Assembly: GCF_051201665.1 (NCBI RefSeq)
Contig: NZ_CP179210.1
Location: 2,356,001-2,420,000 of the forward strand
From: Psychrobium sp051201665
GTDB lineage: Bacteria > Pseudomonadota > Gammaproteobacteria > Enterobacterales > Psychrobiaceae
Length of the DNA stretch: 64,000 nt
Direction of reading: 5' to 3'
A program made the translations under genes and the position numbers. Below the pieces are notes generated by a model, which saw only the letters and a program-made list of their open reading frames with translations, ran no database searches and was not told the DNA's origin. Shown in pieces: positions 1-8,824 of this stretch (the first letter of the stretch is position 1; each line of letters opens with the position of its first letter).

Positions 1-3000
1 TCAGATGTTCCCGCTAGATCAAAGCCTAATGCTAGAATATCATCATATGAAAATGTCACACCGTCAGAAAATTTCACCCCAGAGAAAACAGGGGCTTGAT
101 CAAGGTCATCGTGTTTAAAGTCTTCAAAATGAACAACAGCAACACCATCAACCATAATGGCTAAAGAGCCTAGTGCAATGCCAAAAGAATATTGGTTATA
201 CTCAAAATCGAAAACGAGATATCCGTCTGTAACGCCATTAATCGTATCTATGCCATCACCGTAGTTATATATAATATCAGTTGCTCTAGAGCCAATATTA
301 ATAATGTCATTTCCCTTGCCACCGCTAACTAAACCTCCGCCAGAACCAACATAAATAACATCGTTTCCATCTTCTCCAGAAAGAATATTATGACCTAAAC
401 CGCCATAGAGAATATCATTGCCTTCACCGCCATATAGTCTATCGTTACCTGCACTACCGTAAAGCTCATCATTACCTACTCCACCTGATAGTTGGTCATT
501 ACCTTCACCGCCATATAAAATGTCATCACCCTCTTTACCAAAGAGCTTGTCATTACCAGTATCTCCATTAAGTTCATCACTACCGGCTTCGCCGATGAGC
601 TCATCATCTCCAGCACCGCCATGTAACGTATCATCATTGGCTCCCCCATTTAGCCAATCGTCTCCAACACCGCCCGATAACTCGTCACTTCCAATATCAC
701 CAAGGAGAGTGTCATTTCCTTCACCACCAGTTAAAGAATCATTACCTGCGTTACCGTTGAGAATATCGTCTCCGCTCTCCCCCAATAACAAATCATTTCC
801 TATACCGCCATAAAGTCCATCATTTCCTGAACCGCCATAGAGATTATCACTTCCTGAACCTCCGACTATTTTATCAGCGCCGTCTTTTCCGTATAAAATA
901 TCATCGCCAGCATGCCCCTGTAATTCATCGTTACCAAAACCACCATCAAGAGTATCATTGCCATCATCACCAAAAAGTTCATCATTTCCTGATCCACCAA
1001 AAAGCTTGTCCTCGCCGACTCCTCCGGTAATAATATCAATGCCACTTTCTCCATGTAGAGTATCATCACCATCATTACCACTTAGTTGATCATCTCCATC
1101 ACCGCCACTAAGGACATCATCACCTTCGCCACCAAATATTAGATCGTCACCAATTCCTCCGCCAATAGTGTCATTTCCTATACCGCCATTAAGCTCATCA
1201 TCCCCTCTATCACCATAAAGAATGTCATCACCATCTTCCCCAAAAATTTTGTCATCACCAGCGCCGCCATGGAGCTCATCATTACCAGAACCACCTACTA
1301 GCTGATCATTATTTTCATTACCATAGAGAATATCTTCGCCTATTCCACCAAACAGGTTATCATCTCCAGAGCCGCCATGAAGTTTATCATCACCAGCATC
1401 ACCTGTTAGCTGATCGTTACCAACGCCGCCGTCTAGAATGTCGTCATTATCACCGCCATATAAAAAGTCATTGCCATGATCACCATATAAAAGGTCCTCT
1501 CCGGCTTCTCCATGTAAAACATCACCACCAACGCCTCCGTCCAGAATGTCATTCCCTATACCACCATTAAGCTTATCATCTCCGTCACCGCCACTAAGGA
1601 CATCATCATCTTCGCCACCAAATATAAGATCGTCACCAATTCCTCCGCCAATAGTGTCATTTCCTATACCGCCATTAAGCTCATCATCTCCGTCACCGCC
1701 ACTGAGGGTATCATCATCTTCGTCGCCAACTAGGAGATCATCCCCGGCGCCACCATATAAGTTATCGTTTCCTGCCCCACCTAATAATATATCGTCTCCC
1801 ACTCCTCCGTGTAGAGTATCTTCACCACTAATCAAGGATGAATCAACACCAAACTCCCACGAGAAGTCTCCATATAAGACATCATTACCGACTCCACCAT
1901 AAAGTATATCGTTTCCTTCAGCACCAAAAAGTTCGTCATCGCCTTCTTCACCATAAAGAAGATCATCACCATAATTTCCCCAAACAATATCATTACCACC
2001 ACCAGCAAAGATTAGATCCGCATCTCCACCCAAAGGGCTAATATCAAGATTTAATGGTGAGAAAATAAGTCCAAACTTAGCATCTTCAGTCACAGTCCAA
2101 TGTGTCGAATATTCTTTTTCATTAGTTTCTTCATCAGTAATTACATGGAAAAAGTTTCCAAATCCATCACCTCTGATATAATCATTGCCAGCCGCACCAT
2201 AAATAATATCTTTACCGGCACCGCCAAGTAATACATCAGAAGCCTTACTCCCAACTAAAGTATCGTCACCGTTATCCCCACTAAGTGCATCGCCAAGTTC
2301 ACTACTTCCTTCGCCATGCATACGTTCATCATCAGTCAAAATATCAATGTCATTCGCAATCAAGACATCATCTTGTCCGCCATCAAGTTCAGAGTAGAAC
2401 CCGCTGATGTAATCACGACCTTCGCCGCCAACTAAATAATCATTACCATCGCCACCATTGATAACATCATCACCATCGCCGCCATAAATTTGGTCGTCAC
2501 CTTCCCAAGAGACCAAATAATCATTGCCATTAAGCCCGTTAATCACTTCTGCATCATTGGGGCTTTGACTACCAGTGCGCTTAACTTCGCCTAATCCTAA
2601 CTCGCTGCCTTCATTAACGACAACTTCAAGTGTATTAGAAACATCTTCTAGCCCAGCGTAATCTTGTAGATTCAATCCAAAGTCCCCATTTCTAAAATGG
2701 TTTACTTGAATCCAACTTTGTTTGCCGTCGACATCGGATTTAATTTGTAACTGTCCATCAAAAACAATTAGTGTAATATCACCATTTATATAGGTGCCAC
2801 TACCTTCTAGTGTTTCAGTAAAATTGAGAGTGGAAATGTCGACGTCATTGATGAATATTTTGTCGCCATCGTGCGTGCTATCAATGAGAGTGTCAAAGCC
2901 ATCACCCGTGTTAAATTTGTAGGTATCAGCGCCTGCTCCGCCTGAAAGAATATCCCTATCTTCGCCGCCTATGAGCGTATCATTACCCGTTCCACCGAAT

Positions 3001-4241
3001 AATTCATCGTTACCACTACCACCTTCTAGGCGGTCATTATTGTCTCCTCCATAAAGTCTATCATTACCAATACCACCATCTAACGTATCATCTCCACCCA
3101 AGCCAAATAAAACATCATCACCTACACCAATGAACCATCCTCCATCTAATTCATCAGCATCACTTGTTCCAATTTGCGTATCTTCAAACAAGTTTAATAT
3201 CGCAGCTCCAACAGTATCTACCCCTTCAACGGCACTTTCTCCGACTTCAGAAAAATAACTTAGAAGATCATCATAAGCCACTTTGCTCATATCAACGATG
3301 TCAATATCATGTAGCTTGGCAAATTCATGCGCTGTTCTCAAAGCGACTCTTAGCCCTGTTTCTTGATCATTCATCGGTATACTCGCTAGTGCAATAATAG
3401 GCATTCCCAATAGTGCAGGAATTATCGCTGCCATATTCGCGCCAGAGTCCTCAGTATAGCCATAAGAAAATGTTCCAAGTGCTCCTAAAAGCGCTGTGCC
3501 AGAACCATCACCACCCAACCCAAATTTTTCTAAAGTTTTTGCCATTGCTATAGCAGTCATTTCAACAAATTGATCCCTATTGCCAGCATCAACAATAATG
3601 TCCCCCACTTTTTTGGGAGAAGCCAATACCTCACTTCCTCCCATCTTAGTACCTGCTGGCAACACAGTATCCCAAAAGTAAAACGCTCCGCCCCATTGAC
3701 TTAAACTCAGTTTTCCTTCATCAATAGCCGCGTTAATATCATGAGCGACTTGCTCTGATAATTTCGGAAGTTCACCAATATTATCATCAGGGTACTTTGC
3801 TATTATCGCCTCAATTTTTTGTTGAAGAACGACTTCACTATCATCAAGAAGTGCCATTATTTCTTGATTTTCAGCAATAATATCTTGATACAGGTTTCTG
3901 CCAATGGCATTGCTAATATTCTTTATGTTCTCATCACTATTTATAACCGCTGGATTAGTCCTTGAAGCAATTTTTAAACTCTCTTTGTTAATTTGTTGAA
4001 TAAAATAGGCTGATTGAGTTGGTTCCTCTTGAAGCACACCATCAACAACATCATTTAAGTAAAAGTTTATATCTGTCGCTTCTTCAAACCAATAACGATG
4101 CTTCTTGTTTACCGCGTCTAATTGGTCTCCAAAGTGTTCGGCAATATAGTGATAGAATCCACTATAGTTAGGCAGAGAGGTATTTAATTGAAACTCAAAT
4201 ATCATCTGAGCTAATTGTGCGCTTGAAATTTTAATAGTCAT
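1..4241 (-). CDS. Giant RTX repeat protein, C-terminus beyond the left edge
   Basis: An open minus-strand frame runs from an ATG at 4241 to base 1 without a stop, giving at least 1413 residues. Residues 1 to about 365 are not repetitive. After that come blocks of glycine- and aspartate-rich nonapeptides of the GGxGxDxLx type: a short block near 370-445, a second near 560-685, and a main block of roughly 60 units at about 735-1300. The segment between the first two blocks and the last 110 residues resemble the haemolysin-type calcium-binding related domain. Such repeats form calcium-bound beta-rolls in proteins secreted by type I systems. The start is 12 bases after the lipoprotein stop, with AAAGGA overlapping that stop. 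The exporter and adaptor lie upstream in the same direction. There is no hlyC-type acyltransferase nearby. It could be a toxin, an adhesin or a secreted enzyme; no catalytic domain was recognised. Confidence 0.93.
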   Translation of the reverse strand, partial: MTIKISSAQLAQMIFEFQLNTSLPNYSGFYHYIAEHFGDQLDAVNKKHRYWFEEATDINFYLNDVVDGVLQEEPTQSAYFIQQINKESLKIASRTNPAVINSDENIKNISNAIGRNLYQDIIAENQEIMALLDDSEVVLQQKIEAIIAKYPDDNIGELPKLSEQVAHDINAAIDEGKLSLSQWGGAFYFWDTVLPAGTKMGGSEVLASPKKVGDIIVDAGNRDQFVEMTAIAMAKTLEKFGLGGDGSGTALLGALGTFSYGYTEDSGANMAAIIPALLGMPIIALASIPMNDQETGLRVALRTAHEFAKLHDIDIVDMSKVAYDDLLSYFSEVGESAVEGVDTVGAAILNLFEDTQIGTSDADELDGGWFIGVGDDVLFGLGGDDTLDGGIGNDRLYGGDNNDRLEGGSGNDELFGGTGNDTLIGGEDRDILSGGAGADTYKFNTGDGFDTLIDSTHDGDKIFINDVDISTLNFTETLEGSGTYINGDITLIVFDGQLQIKSDVDGKQSWIQVNHFRNGDFGLNLQDYAGLEDVSNTLEVVVNEGSELGLGEVKRTGSQSPNDAEVINGLNGNDYLVSWEGDDQIYGGDGDDVINGGDGNDYLVGGEGRDYISGFYSELDGGQDDVLIANDIDILTDDERMHGEGSSELGDALSGDNGDDTLVGSKASDVLLGGAGKDIIYGAAGNDYIRGDGFGNFFHVITDEETNEKEYSTHWTVTEDAKFGLIFSPLNLDISPLGGDADLIFAGGGNDIVWGNYGDDLLYGEEGDDELFGAEGNDILYGGVGNDVLYGDFSWEFGVDSSLISGEDTLHGGVGDDILLGGAGNDNLYGGAGDDLLVGDEDDDTLSGGDGDDELNGGIGNDTIGGGIGDDLIFGGEDDDVLSGGDGDDKLNGGIGNDILDGGVGGDVLHGEAGEDLLYGDHGNDFLYGGDNDDILDGGVGNDQLTGDAGDDKLHGGSGDDNLFGGIGEDILYGNENNDQLVGGSGNDELHGGAGDDKIFGEDGDDILYGDRGDDELNGGIGNDTIGGGIGDDLIFGGEGDDVLSGGDGDDQLSGNDGDDTLHGESGIDIITGGVGEDKLFGGSGNDELFGDDGNDTLDGGFGNDELQGHAGDDILYGKDGADKIVGGSGSDNLYGGSGNDGLYGGIGNDLLLGESGDDILNGNAGNDSLTGGEGNDTLLGDIGSDELSGGVGDDWLNGGANDDTLHGGAGDDELIGEAGSDELNGDTGNDKLFGKEGDDILYGGEGNDQLSGGVGNDELYGSAGNDRLYGGEGNDILYGGLGHNILSGEDGNDVIYVGSGGGLVSGGKGNDIINIGSRATDIIYNYGDGIDTINGVTDGYLVFDFEYNQYSFGIALGSLAIMVDGVAVVHFEDFKHDDLDQAPVFSGVKFSDGVTFSYDDILALGFDLAGTS
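1091..1688. repeat. Near-identical internal repeats within the RTX coding region
   Basis: The segments 1091-1202 and 1577-1688 are almost identical, with three mismatches seen. They are offset by 486 bases, which is exactly 18 nonapeptide units of 27 bases. A second, shorter match lies 108 bases (four units) apart, starting near 1558 and 1666. This is DNA-level duplication, beyond the protein-level periodicity. Confidence 0.8.
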
Positions 4242-4253
4242 TTTTTTAGTCCT

Positions 4254-5156
4254 TTAAAAGTGGTTATTAGTTGGCAGTGGTGCGACATTCCACGCATCGA
4301 GTAACCGCCAAATGGCGGTGTCTATTTCTTTTATATGGCGAAAATTTTTCCTATCGGTAAAGGCTTCAACTTTAATCCCGCCGTATATAAACTCTTGATA
4401 TTGAATCCTTATGTTACGTTCCGGGTATGCAGATTTAGTGAAAAAAAAGCCTGATACTAATGGATGTTCAGACTCACCGAAACAGGTTTTAGACCTACTA
4501 CTACCATAACAATCCATTCCATATTCCGTTTTTTTTGTGCTGATATCTAGCCTTGGAAAAAAATCAATCTCAAAGCGCTCTCGGCTATTAAGAGCTTCAC
4601 GCCTCATCCCGCCTGTTGTAGTCCTAAGCCCTCGTTTATAGCCGGATTTGACAATAACCCTCACTTGATTTGGATCATCCATTGACTCGTTCTTATAGCC
4701 CATATTATCCGTCGCCTCTGACGTGGCACCATTAAGCATTAAATAAAACTCAATAAAATAACGCTTATAAACATGCGTTGGCCTTTTGGTGTTTACAAAA
4801 GTATCAAACTCTTGTTGGGCCATGCGGGGAAACTGCTTGGGCACATAATCAATAGGAAATTGCCCAATAAATTTCTCATAAGCAGGGGCATGTAATCGAT
4901 TATCATATTTTTCACTTTTCACCACATGCGTTCGTCGTTGTCCTAACTCGGCTCTAACAATGAGCTTTGCCGCACGCCATGTTGCAATATCACCTTCTTG
5001 AGGAATAGGCGGGGTCGGTGGGCTACAACCACTTAGACTAATCATTGCCACACTGAACCACCATAATCTAGTCTTAAGTTTAATACCTTTAGGATTAACG
5101 TTAAAAAAAGTCGTATAACAACAATTTATCCATGTCTTACTGTTATTTTTTTTCAT
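4254..5156 (-). CDS. Putative RTX-locus lipoprotein, copy 2
   Basis: A 300-residue protein of no recognised family. A basic segment near residues 24-30 is followed by a hydrophobic stretch and a lipobox LSGC ending at Cys44, so it is probably a lipoprotein. The n-region is long for a signal peptide, and the true start may be later, but no in-frame Met lies between residues 1 and 38. The mature part is polar and contains a highly conserved stretch around NMGYKNESMDDPNQ. It is a paralogue of the 295-residue protein at 6434-7321, with about four-fifths of residues alike by eye. It sits directly before the RTX gene, which suggests a role in anchoring, secretion or self-protection. That role is inference only. 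Confidence 0.8.
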   Translation of the reverse strand: MKKNNSKTWINCCYTTFFNVNPKGIKLKTRLWWFSVAMISLSGCSPPTPPIPQEGDIATWRAAKLIVRAELGQRRTHVVKSEKYDNRLHAPAYEKFIGQFPIDYVPKQFPRMAQQEFDTFVNTKRPTHVYKRYFIEFYLMLNGATSEATDNMGYKNESMDDPNQVRVIVKSGYKRGLRTTTGGMRREALNSRERFEIDFFPRLDISTKKTEYGMDCYGSSRSKTCFGESEHPLVSGFFFTKSAYPERNIRIQYQEFIYGGIKVEAFTDRKNFRHIKEIDTAIWRLLDAWNVAPLPTNNHF

Positions 5157-5292
5157 ATCAACCTACTCTTTATTCGTTAAATTCAAGTAATAAGTACAAT
5201 CAAAATTACGCTGACAATATCAAAAATAAATACCTATTATTTAAACTCAGGCTTTGTTACGACATCAACTCTCATTAACATTTTTATCTTTC

Positions 5293-6408
5293 TCAAATAC
5301 TCTCAGCACTGCCCTTTAACAATGGCGCTAAAAAGAATTCAATAATGCGGCGTTTACCGGTTCTAAACTCGGTGGTGACGCTCATGCCGGGCATTAGCTT
5401 TACGGTTTTACCGTTCACCTCAATGGTGCTGCGCTTCATCATGATTCGCATACCATAAATAAGACCGCGTTTTTCATCGACAATGGCGTCGTCTGAAATT
5501 GTCATAACTTCACCATCAATCACGCCATATTTAGTAAAGGGAAAGGTGTGTATTTTTATCTCGGTTGCCATGCCTTCTTCAACAAAACCGATGTCTTTGT
5601 TTTCTAAAAAGACTTCAACGTCTAATCGCTCTTCTTTGGGGACAATTAACATCAATTGTTGTGCTTCGGTAACCACACCGCCAAGTGTCGCTACTTTTAA
5701 CTCTTGCACCTGTCCCGATACAGGGGCATAAAGTATTTGTTGTGCATTTAAGTTATTGGCTTTGGTAAGTTCTTCTTGTAACCCCGAAATTTGTCGCTGT
5801 GCTTCCATCGTCGCTGTTAATTGTTCTCGACGAGATTGCGCTTTTAACAACTCAATTTGTTGAAATGCTTCTTCTGCGGCGGCTACGGCTTGTTGATAAC
5901 GCTGTTTTTCAGCGGCGAGATCATGGGTCTGTTGAATTAATTCCTGTTCTAACTCCAACAGTGTATTCTGCGAAGCAAATTGTTTGTCTTGCAGGTTTTT
6001 AATCGAATTTCTACGGGTAGTCACAATGGGGAGCGTCTGCTCTAGCTTTCGAATAACTTCATTGACAGCTTGCTGTTGTGCTTTTGAACGTTTAAACGCA
6101 CTTTGGAGGTTTTTTAACTGCGCCTGATATTGCTGCCATTGCTGCCACAGCAACTGTTTATGCAGTAAAAGATCTAATTCATTAACTGTTGGAGACTCTA
6201 ATAAAGTCAAAGAAGAAAAGTCAAGAGTTGCTTTACTACCTGATGAATCATCTAATTGCTCAAACCAATAAACATGATCACTGTCTAATTGGTCTCCAAA
6301 GTTTTCGGCAATATAGTGATAGAATCCACTATAGTTAGCCTCAGGAGTGTTTAATTGAAACTTGACTATCATCTCAGCCAATTGTGCACTTGAAAATTTA
6401 ATGGTCAT
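5293..6408 (-). CDS. Chimeric protein: RTX N-terminus fused to HlyD C-terminal two-thirds
   Basis: A 371-residue open frame. Residues 1 to about 50 match the start of the giant RTX protein (MTIK.SSAQLA, then YSGFYHYIAE and FGDQLD). From about residue 52 it is nearly identical to HlyD encoded at 7412-8824, starting at DDSS.SKAT and running to the end. The switch lies at about 6253-6260. The HlyD part carries the coiled-coil hairpin, the lipoyl/beta-barrel region and the C-terminal domain. It lacks HlyD's cytoplasmic tail, membrane anchor and first lipoyl half, so it should not insert in the inner membrane as an adaptor. The frame is intact, and the few differences from HlyD include Gly for Val and Ser for Ala near the end. 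It is best explained by the tandem duplication at this locus. It may be a non-functional relic that is still translated. Confidence 0.85.
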   Translation of the reverse strand: MTIKFSSAQLAEMIVKFQLNTPEANYSGFYHYIAENFGDQLDSDHVYWFEQLDDSSGSKATLDFSSLTLLESPTVNELDLLLHKQLLWQQWQQYQAQLKNLQSAFKRSKAQQQAVNEVIRKLEQTLPIVTTRRNSIKNLQDKQFASQNTLLELEQELIQQTHDLAAEKQRYQQAVAAAEEAFQQIELLKAQSRREQLTATMEAQRQISGLQEELTKANNLNAQQILYAPVSGQVQELKVATLGGVVTEAQQLMLIVPKEERLDVEVFLENKDIGFVEEGMATEIKIHTFPFTKYGVIDGEVMTISDDAIVDEKRGLIYGMRIMMKRSTIEVNGKTVKLMPGMSVTTEFRTGKRRIIEFFLAPLLKGSAESI

Positions 6409-6433
6409 CTTTTTAGTCCTTTAAAAGTAATTA

Positions 6434-7321
6434 CTATTTAGTATCTGTTGGTAGTGGCGCTACATTCCAAGCATCAAGTAGCCGCCAAATGGCGGTGTCT
6501 ATCTCTTTGACATGGCGAGCATTTCTTCTATCGGTAAAGGCAACAACTTTAACCCCCCCGTATATAAACTCTTGATATTCAATCATTATGTTACTTTCCG
6601 GGTATACGGATTCAAAGAAAAAAAAAGCTGACACTAATGGATGCTCAGATTCACCAAAACAGTATTTGGTGCCACTACCATAACAATCCATTTCGTGGTT
6701 TGTTTTTTTAGTATTAATATCCAACCTTGGTAATATGTCAGTCTCAAATCGTTCTCGGGTATTAAGAGCTTCACGCCTCACCCCGCCTGTTGTAGTCCTA
6801 GGCCCTCGTTTATAACCAGATTTGACAATGACCCTCACTTGATTTGGATCATCCATTGATTCATTCTTATAGCCCATATTATCCGTCGCTTCTGACGTGG
6901 CACCATTAAGCATTAAATAAAACTCAATAAAATAACGCTTATAAAAATGCCTTGGCTTTTTGGTATTTACAAAAGTATCAAACTCTTGTTGGGTCAAACG
7001 AGGAAATGGCTCGGGTACATAATCAATTGGAAACTGCCCAATAAACTTCTCAAAAGCAGGGGCATATAATCGACTATCATATTTTTCATTTTTTACCACA
7101 TGTGTTCGTCGTTGTCCTAACTCAGCTCTAACAATAAGTTTTGCCGCGCGCCATGTTGCAACATCACCTTCCTGAGGGATAGAAGGTCCACAACCACTTA
7201 GGCTAACCATTGCTATACTTAACCACCACAGCGTGGCTTTCAGTTTAATACCTTTAGAATTAACGTTAATAAAGGTCGTATAATGAAAATTCATCCAATC
7301 GTTACAGTTGTATATTCGCAT
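6434..7321 (-). CDS. Putative RTX-locus lipoprotein, copy 1
   Basis: A 295-residue paralogue of the protein at 4254-5156. It has the same layout: a basic segment KGIKLK, a hydrophobic stretch, lipobox LSGC with Cys44, then a polar mature domain. The central part, from YKRYFIEFYLMLNGATSEA onwards for about 45 residues, is almost unchanged between the copies. The N-terminal tails, the linker just after the lipid Cys, and the Cys-containing region near residue 220 differ more. It lies between hlyD and the chimeric gene in the same direction. No family was recognised. The lack of frameshifts in both copies suggests both are, or recently were, under selection. Confidence 0.8.
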   Translation of the reverse strand: MRIYNCNDWMNFHYTTFINVNSKGIKLKATLWWLSIAMVSLSGCGPSIPQEGDVATWRAAKLIVRAELGQRRTHVVKNEKYDSRLYAPAFEKFIGQFPIDYVPEPFPRLTQQEFDTFVNTKKPRHFYKRYFIEFYLMLNGATSEATDNMGYKNESMDDPNQVRVIVKSGYKRGPRTTTGGVRREALNTRERFETDILPRLDINTKKTNHEMDCYGSGTKYCFGESEHPLVSAFFFFESVYPESNIMIEYQEFIYGGVKVVAFTDRRNARHVKEIDTAIWRLLDAWNVAPLPTDTK

Positions 7322-7411
7322 AGTAATCTACTCTTTATTCGTTAAGTTCAAATAATAATCGTAATCATAATTGCACTGGCAATATCAGATATAAACACCT
7401 TCGTTATTACA

Positions 7412-8824
7412 TTACCTTTCCCGAATACTCTCGGCACTTCCCTTTAACAGCGGCGCTAAAAAGAATTCAATAATGCGGCGTTTGCCAGTTCTAAACTCGG
7501 TGGTCACCGCCATGCCAGGCATTAACTTTACGGTTTTTACATTCACCTCAATGGTGCTGCGTTTCATCATTATTCGCATGCCATAAATAAGACCACGCTT
7601 TTCATCGACAATGGCGTCGTCTGAAATTGTCATAACTTCACCATCAATCACGCCATATTTAGTAAAGGGAAAGGTGTGTATTTTTATCTCGGTTGCCATG
7701 CCTTCTTCAACAAAACCGATGTCTTTGTTTTCCAAAAAGACTTCAACGTCTAATCGCTCTTCTTTGGGTACAATTAGCATCAATTGTTGTGCTTCGGTAA
7801 CCACACCGCCAAGTGTCGCTACCTTTAACTCTTGCACCTGTCCCGATACGGGGGCATAAAGTATTTGTTGTGCATTTAAGTTATTGGCTTTGGTAAGTTC
7901 TTCTTGTAATCCCGAAATTTGTCGCTGTGCTTCCATGGTCGCTGTTAATTGTTCTCGACGAGATTGCGCTTTTAACAACTCAATTTGTTGAAATGCTTCT
8001 TCTGCGGCGGCTACGGCTTGTTGATAACGCTGTTTTTCAGCGGCGAGATCATGGGTCTGTTGAATTAATTCCTGTTCTAACTCCAACAGTGTATTCTGCG
8101 AAGCAAATTGTTTGTCTTGCAGATTTTTAATCGAATTTCTACGGGTAGTCACAATGGGAAGCGTCTGCTCTAGCTTTCGAATAACTTCATTGACAGCTTG
8201 CTGTTGCGCTTTTGATCGTTTAAACGCACTTTGGAGGTTTTTTAACTGCGCCTGATATTGCTGCCACTGCTGCCACAGCAACTGTTTATGCAGTAAAAGA
8301 TCTAATTCGTTAACCGTTGGAGGCTCTAATAAAGTCAAAGAAGAAAAGTCAGGAGTTGCTTTACTAAGTGATGAATCATCTAACATCCTGAGCAGCGTTC
8401 GACTTATCGCATATTGAAATTTAGCATTTAATAATTCCGCGGTAAGCCTTGTTTTATCAGCCTGAGTTAACGTGCCATCAAGCTCTATTAACACTTGTCC
8501 CTTAATAACATGCTGACCTTCGGTAACATGAATAGCTTTTACAATGCCCTTTTCTAATGGCTGAATTTGTTTAACGCGCGAGCTAGGTATAATTTTTCCC
8601 TCAGCAGAAGCTACAATATCTACCTCACCAATGCATGCCCAAGCAATAGCAATAGACAGTAATAAAATGAGACTTCTTGCTACCCAGCTAGCCAACGGGT
8701 TTGGCGGCGCTTCTTGGATTTCTAAAGCCGGCGGTAAAAATGCCGCCAATTCACGTGACTTATTATCATCACCTAACTTATCTCGATTAACCCATGCATC
8801 TTTTAATATCGTCAGCGCCCCCAT
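7412..8824 (-). CDS. Type I secretion periplasmic adaptor, HlyD family
   Basis: A membrane fusion protein that bridges the inner-membrane ABC exporter to a TolC-type outer-membrane channel. It has a cytoplasmic N-terminal tail and one membrane segment (about residues 45-70 from the chosen start). These are followed by a lipoyl half (VKAIHVTEGQHVIKGQVL), a long coiled-coil hairpin rich in Gln and Glu, the returning lipoyl half (APVSGQVQELKV), a beta-barrel region and the typical end SAESIRER, as in HlyD. The ATG at 8824 was chosen over one at 8845. It overlaps the hlyB stop as TAATG and has a strong GGAGG site 8-10 bases upstream, giving 470 residues. No tolC gene is in the window, so an outer-membrane partner must be encoded elsewhere. 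Confidence 0.94.
   Translation of the reverse strand: MGALTILKDAWVNRDKLGDDNKSRELAAFLPPALEIQEAPPNPLASWVARSLILLLSIAIAWACIGEVDIVASAEGKIIPSSRVKQIQPLEKGIVKAIHVTEGQHVIKGQVLIELDGTLTQADKTRLTAELLNAKFQYAISRTLLRMLDDSSLSKATPDFSSLTLLEPPTVNELDLLLHKQLLWQQWQQYQAQLKNLQSAFKRSKAQQQAVNEVIRKLEQTLPIVTTRRNSIKNLQDKQFASQNTLLELEQELIQQTHDLAAEKQRYQQAVAAAEEAFQQIELLKAQSRREQLTATMEAQRQISGLQEELTKANNLNAQQILYAPVSGQVQELKVATLGGVVTEAQQLMLIVPKEERLDVEVFLENKDIGFVEEGMATEIKIHTFPFTKYGVIDGEVMTISDDAIVDEKRGLIYGMRIMMKRSTIEVNVKTVKLMPGMAVTTEFRTGKRRIIEFFLAPLLKGSAESIRER

Larger units (their letters stand above)
4080..8383. repeat. Tandem duplication of about 2.13-2.17 kb (mid-hlyD to RTX start)
   Basis: Copy one covers about 6256-8383 and copy two about 4080-6255. 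Each contains the 3' two-thirds of hlyD, a lipoprotein gene, and the first ~150 bases of the RTX gene. Matching points in hlyD are offset by 2128 bases. The RTX start codons (6408 and 4241) are offset by 2167, because of small indels in the lipoprotein and spacer parts. Homology to hlyD ends at 8383 in one copy and 6255 in the other, marking the junction. Confidence 0.88.

Noticed and set aside
520..2041. Ser/Pro-rich plus-strand frames (520-813, 1546-1902, 1838-2041) and the minus-strand frame at 866-1081
   Set aside because: They are other frames of the RTX repeat DNA. Their low-complexity periodicity mirrors the 27-base repeat of the real minus-strand gene.
350..3140. A CRISPR-like regular repeat pattern
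   Set aside because: The spacing is about 27 bases with no unique spacers, and the reading frame stays open throughout; it encodes RTX nonapeptides.
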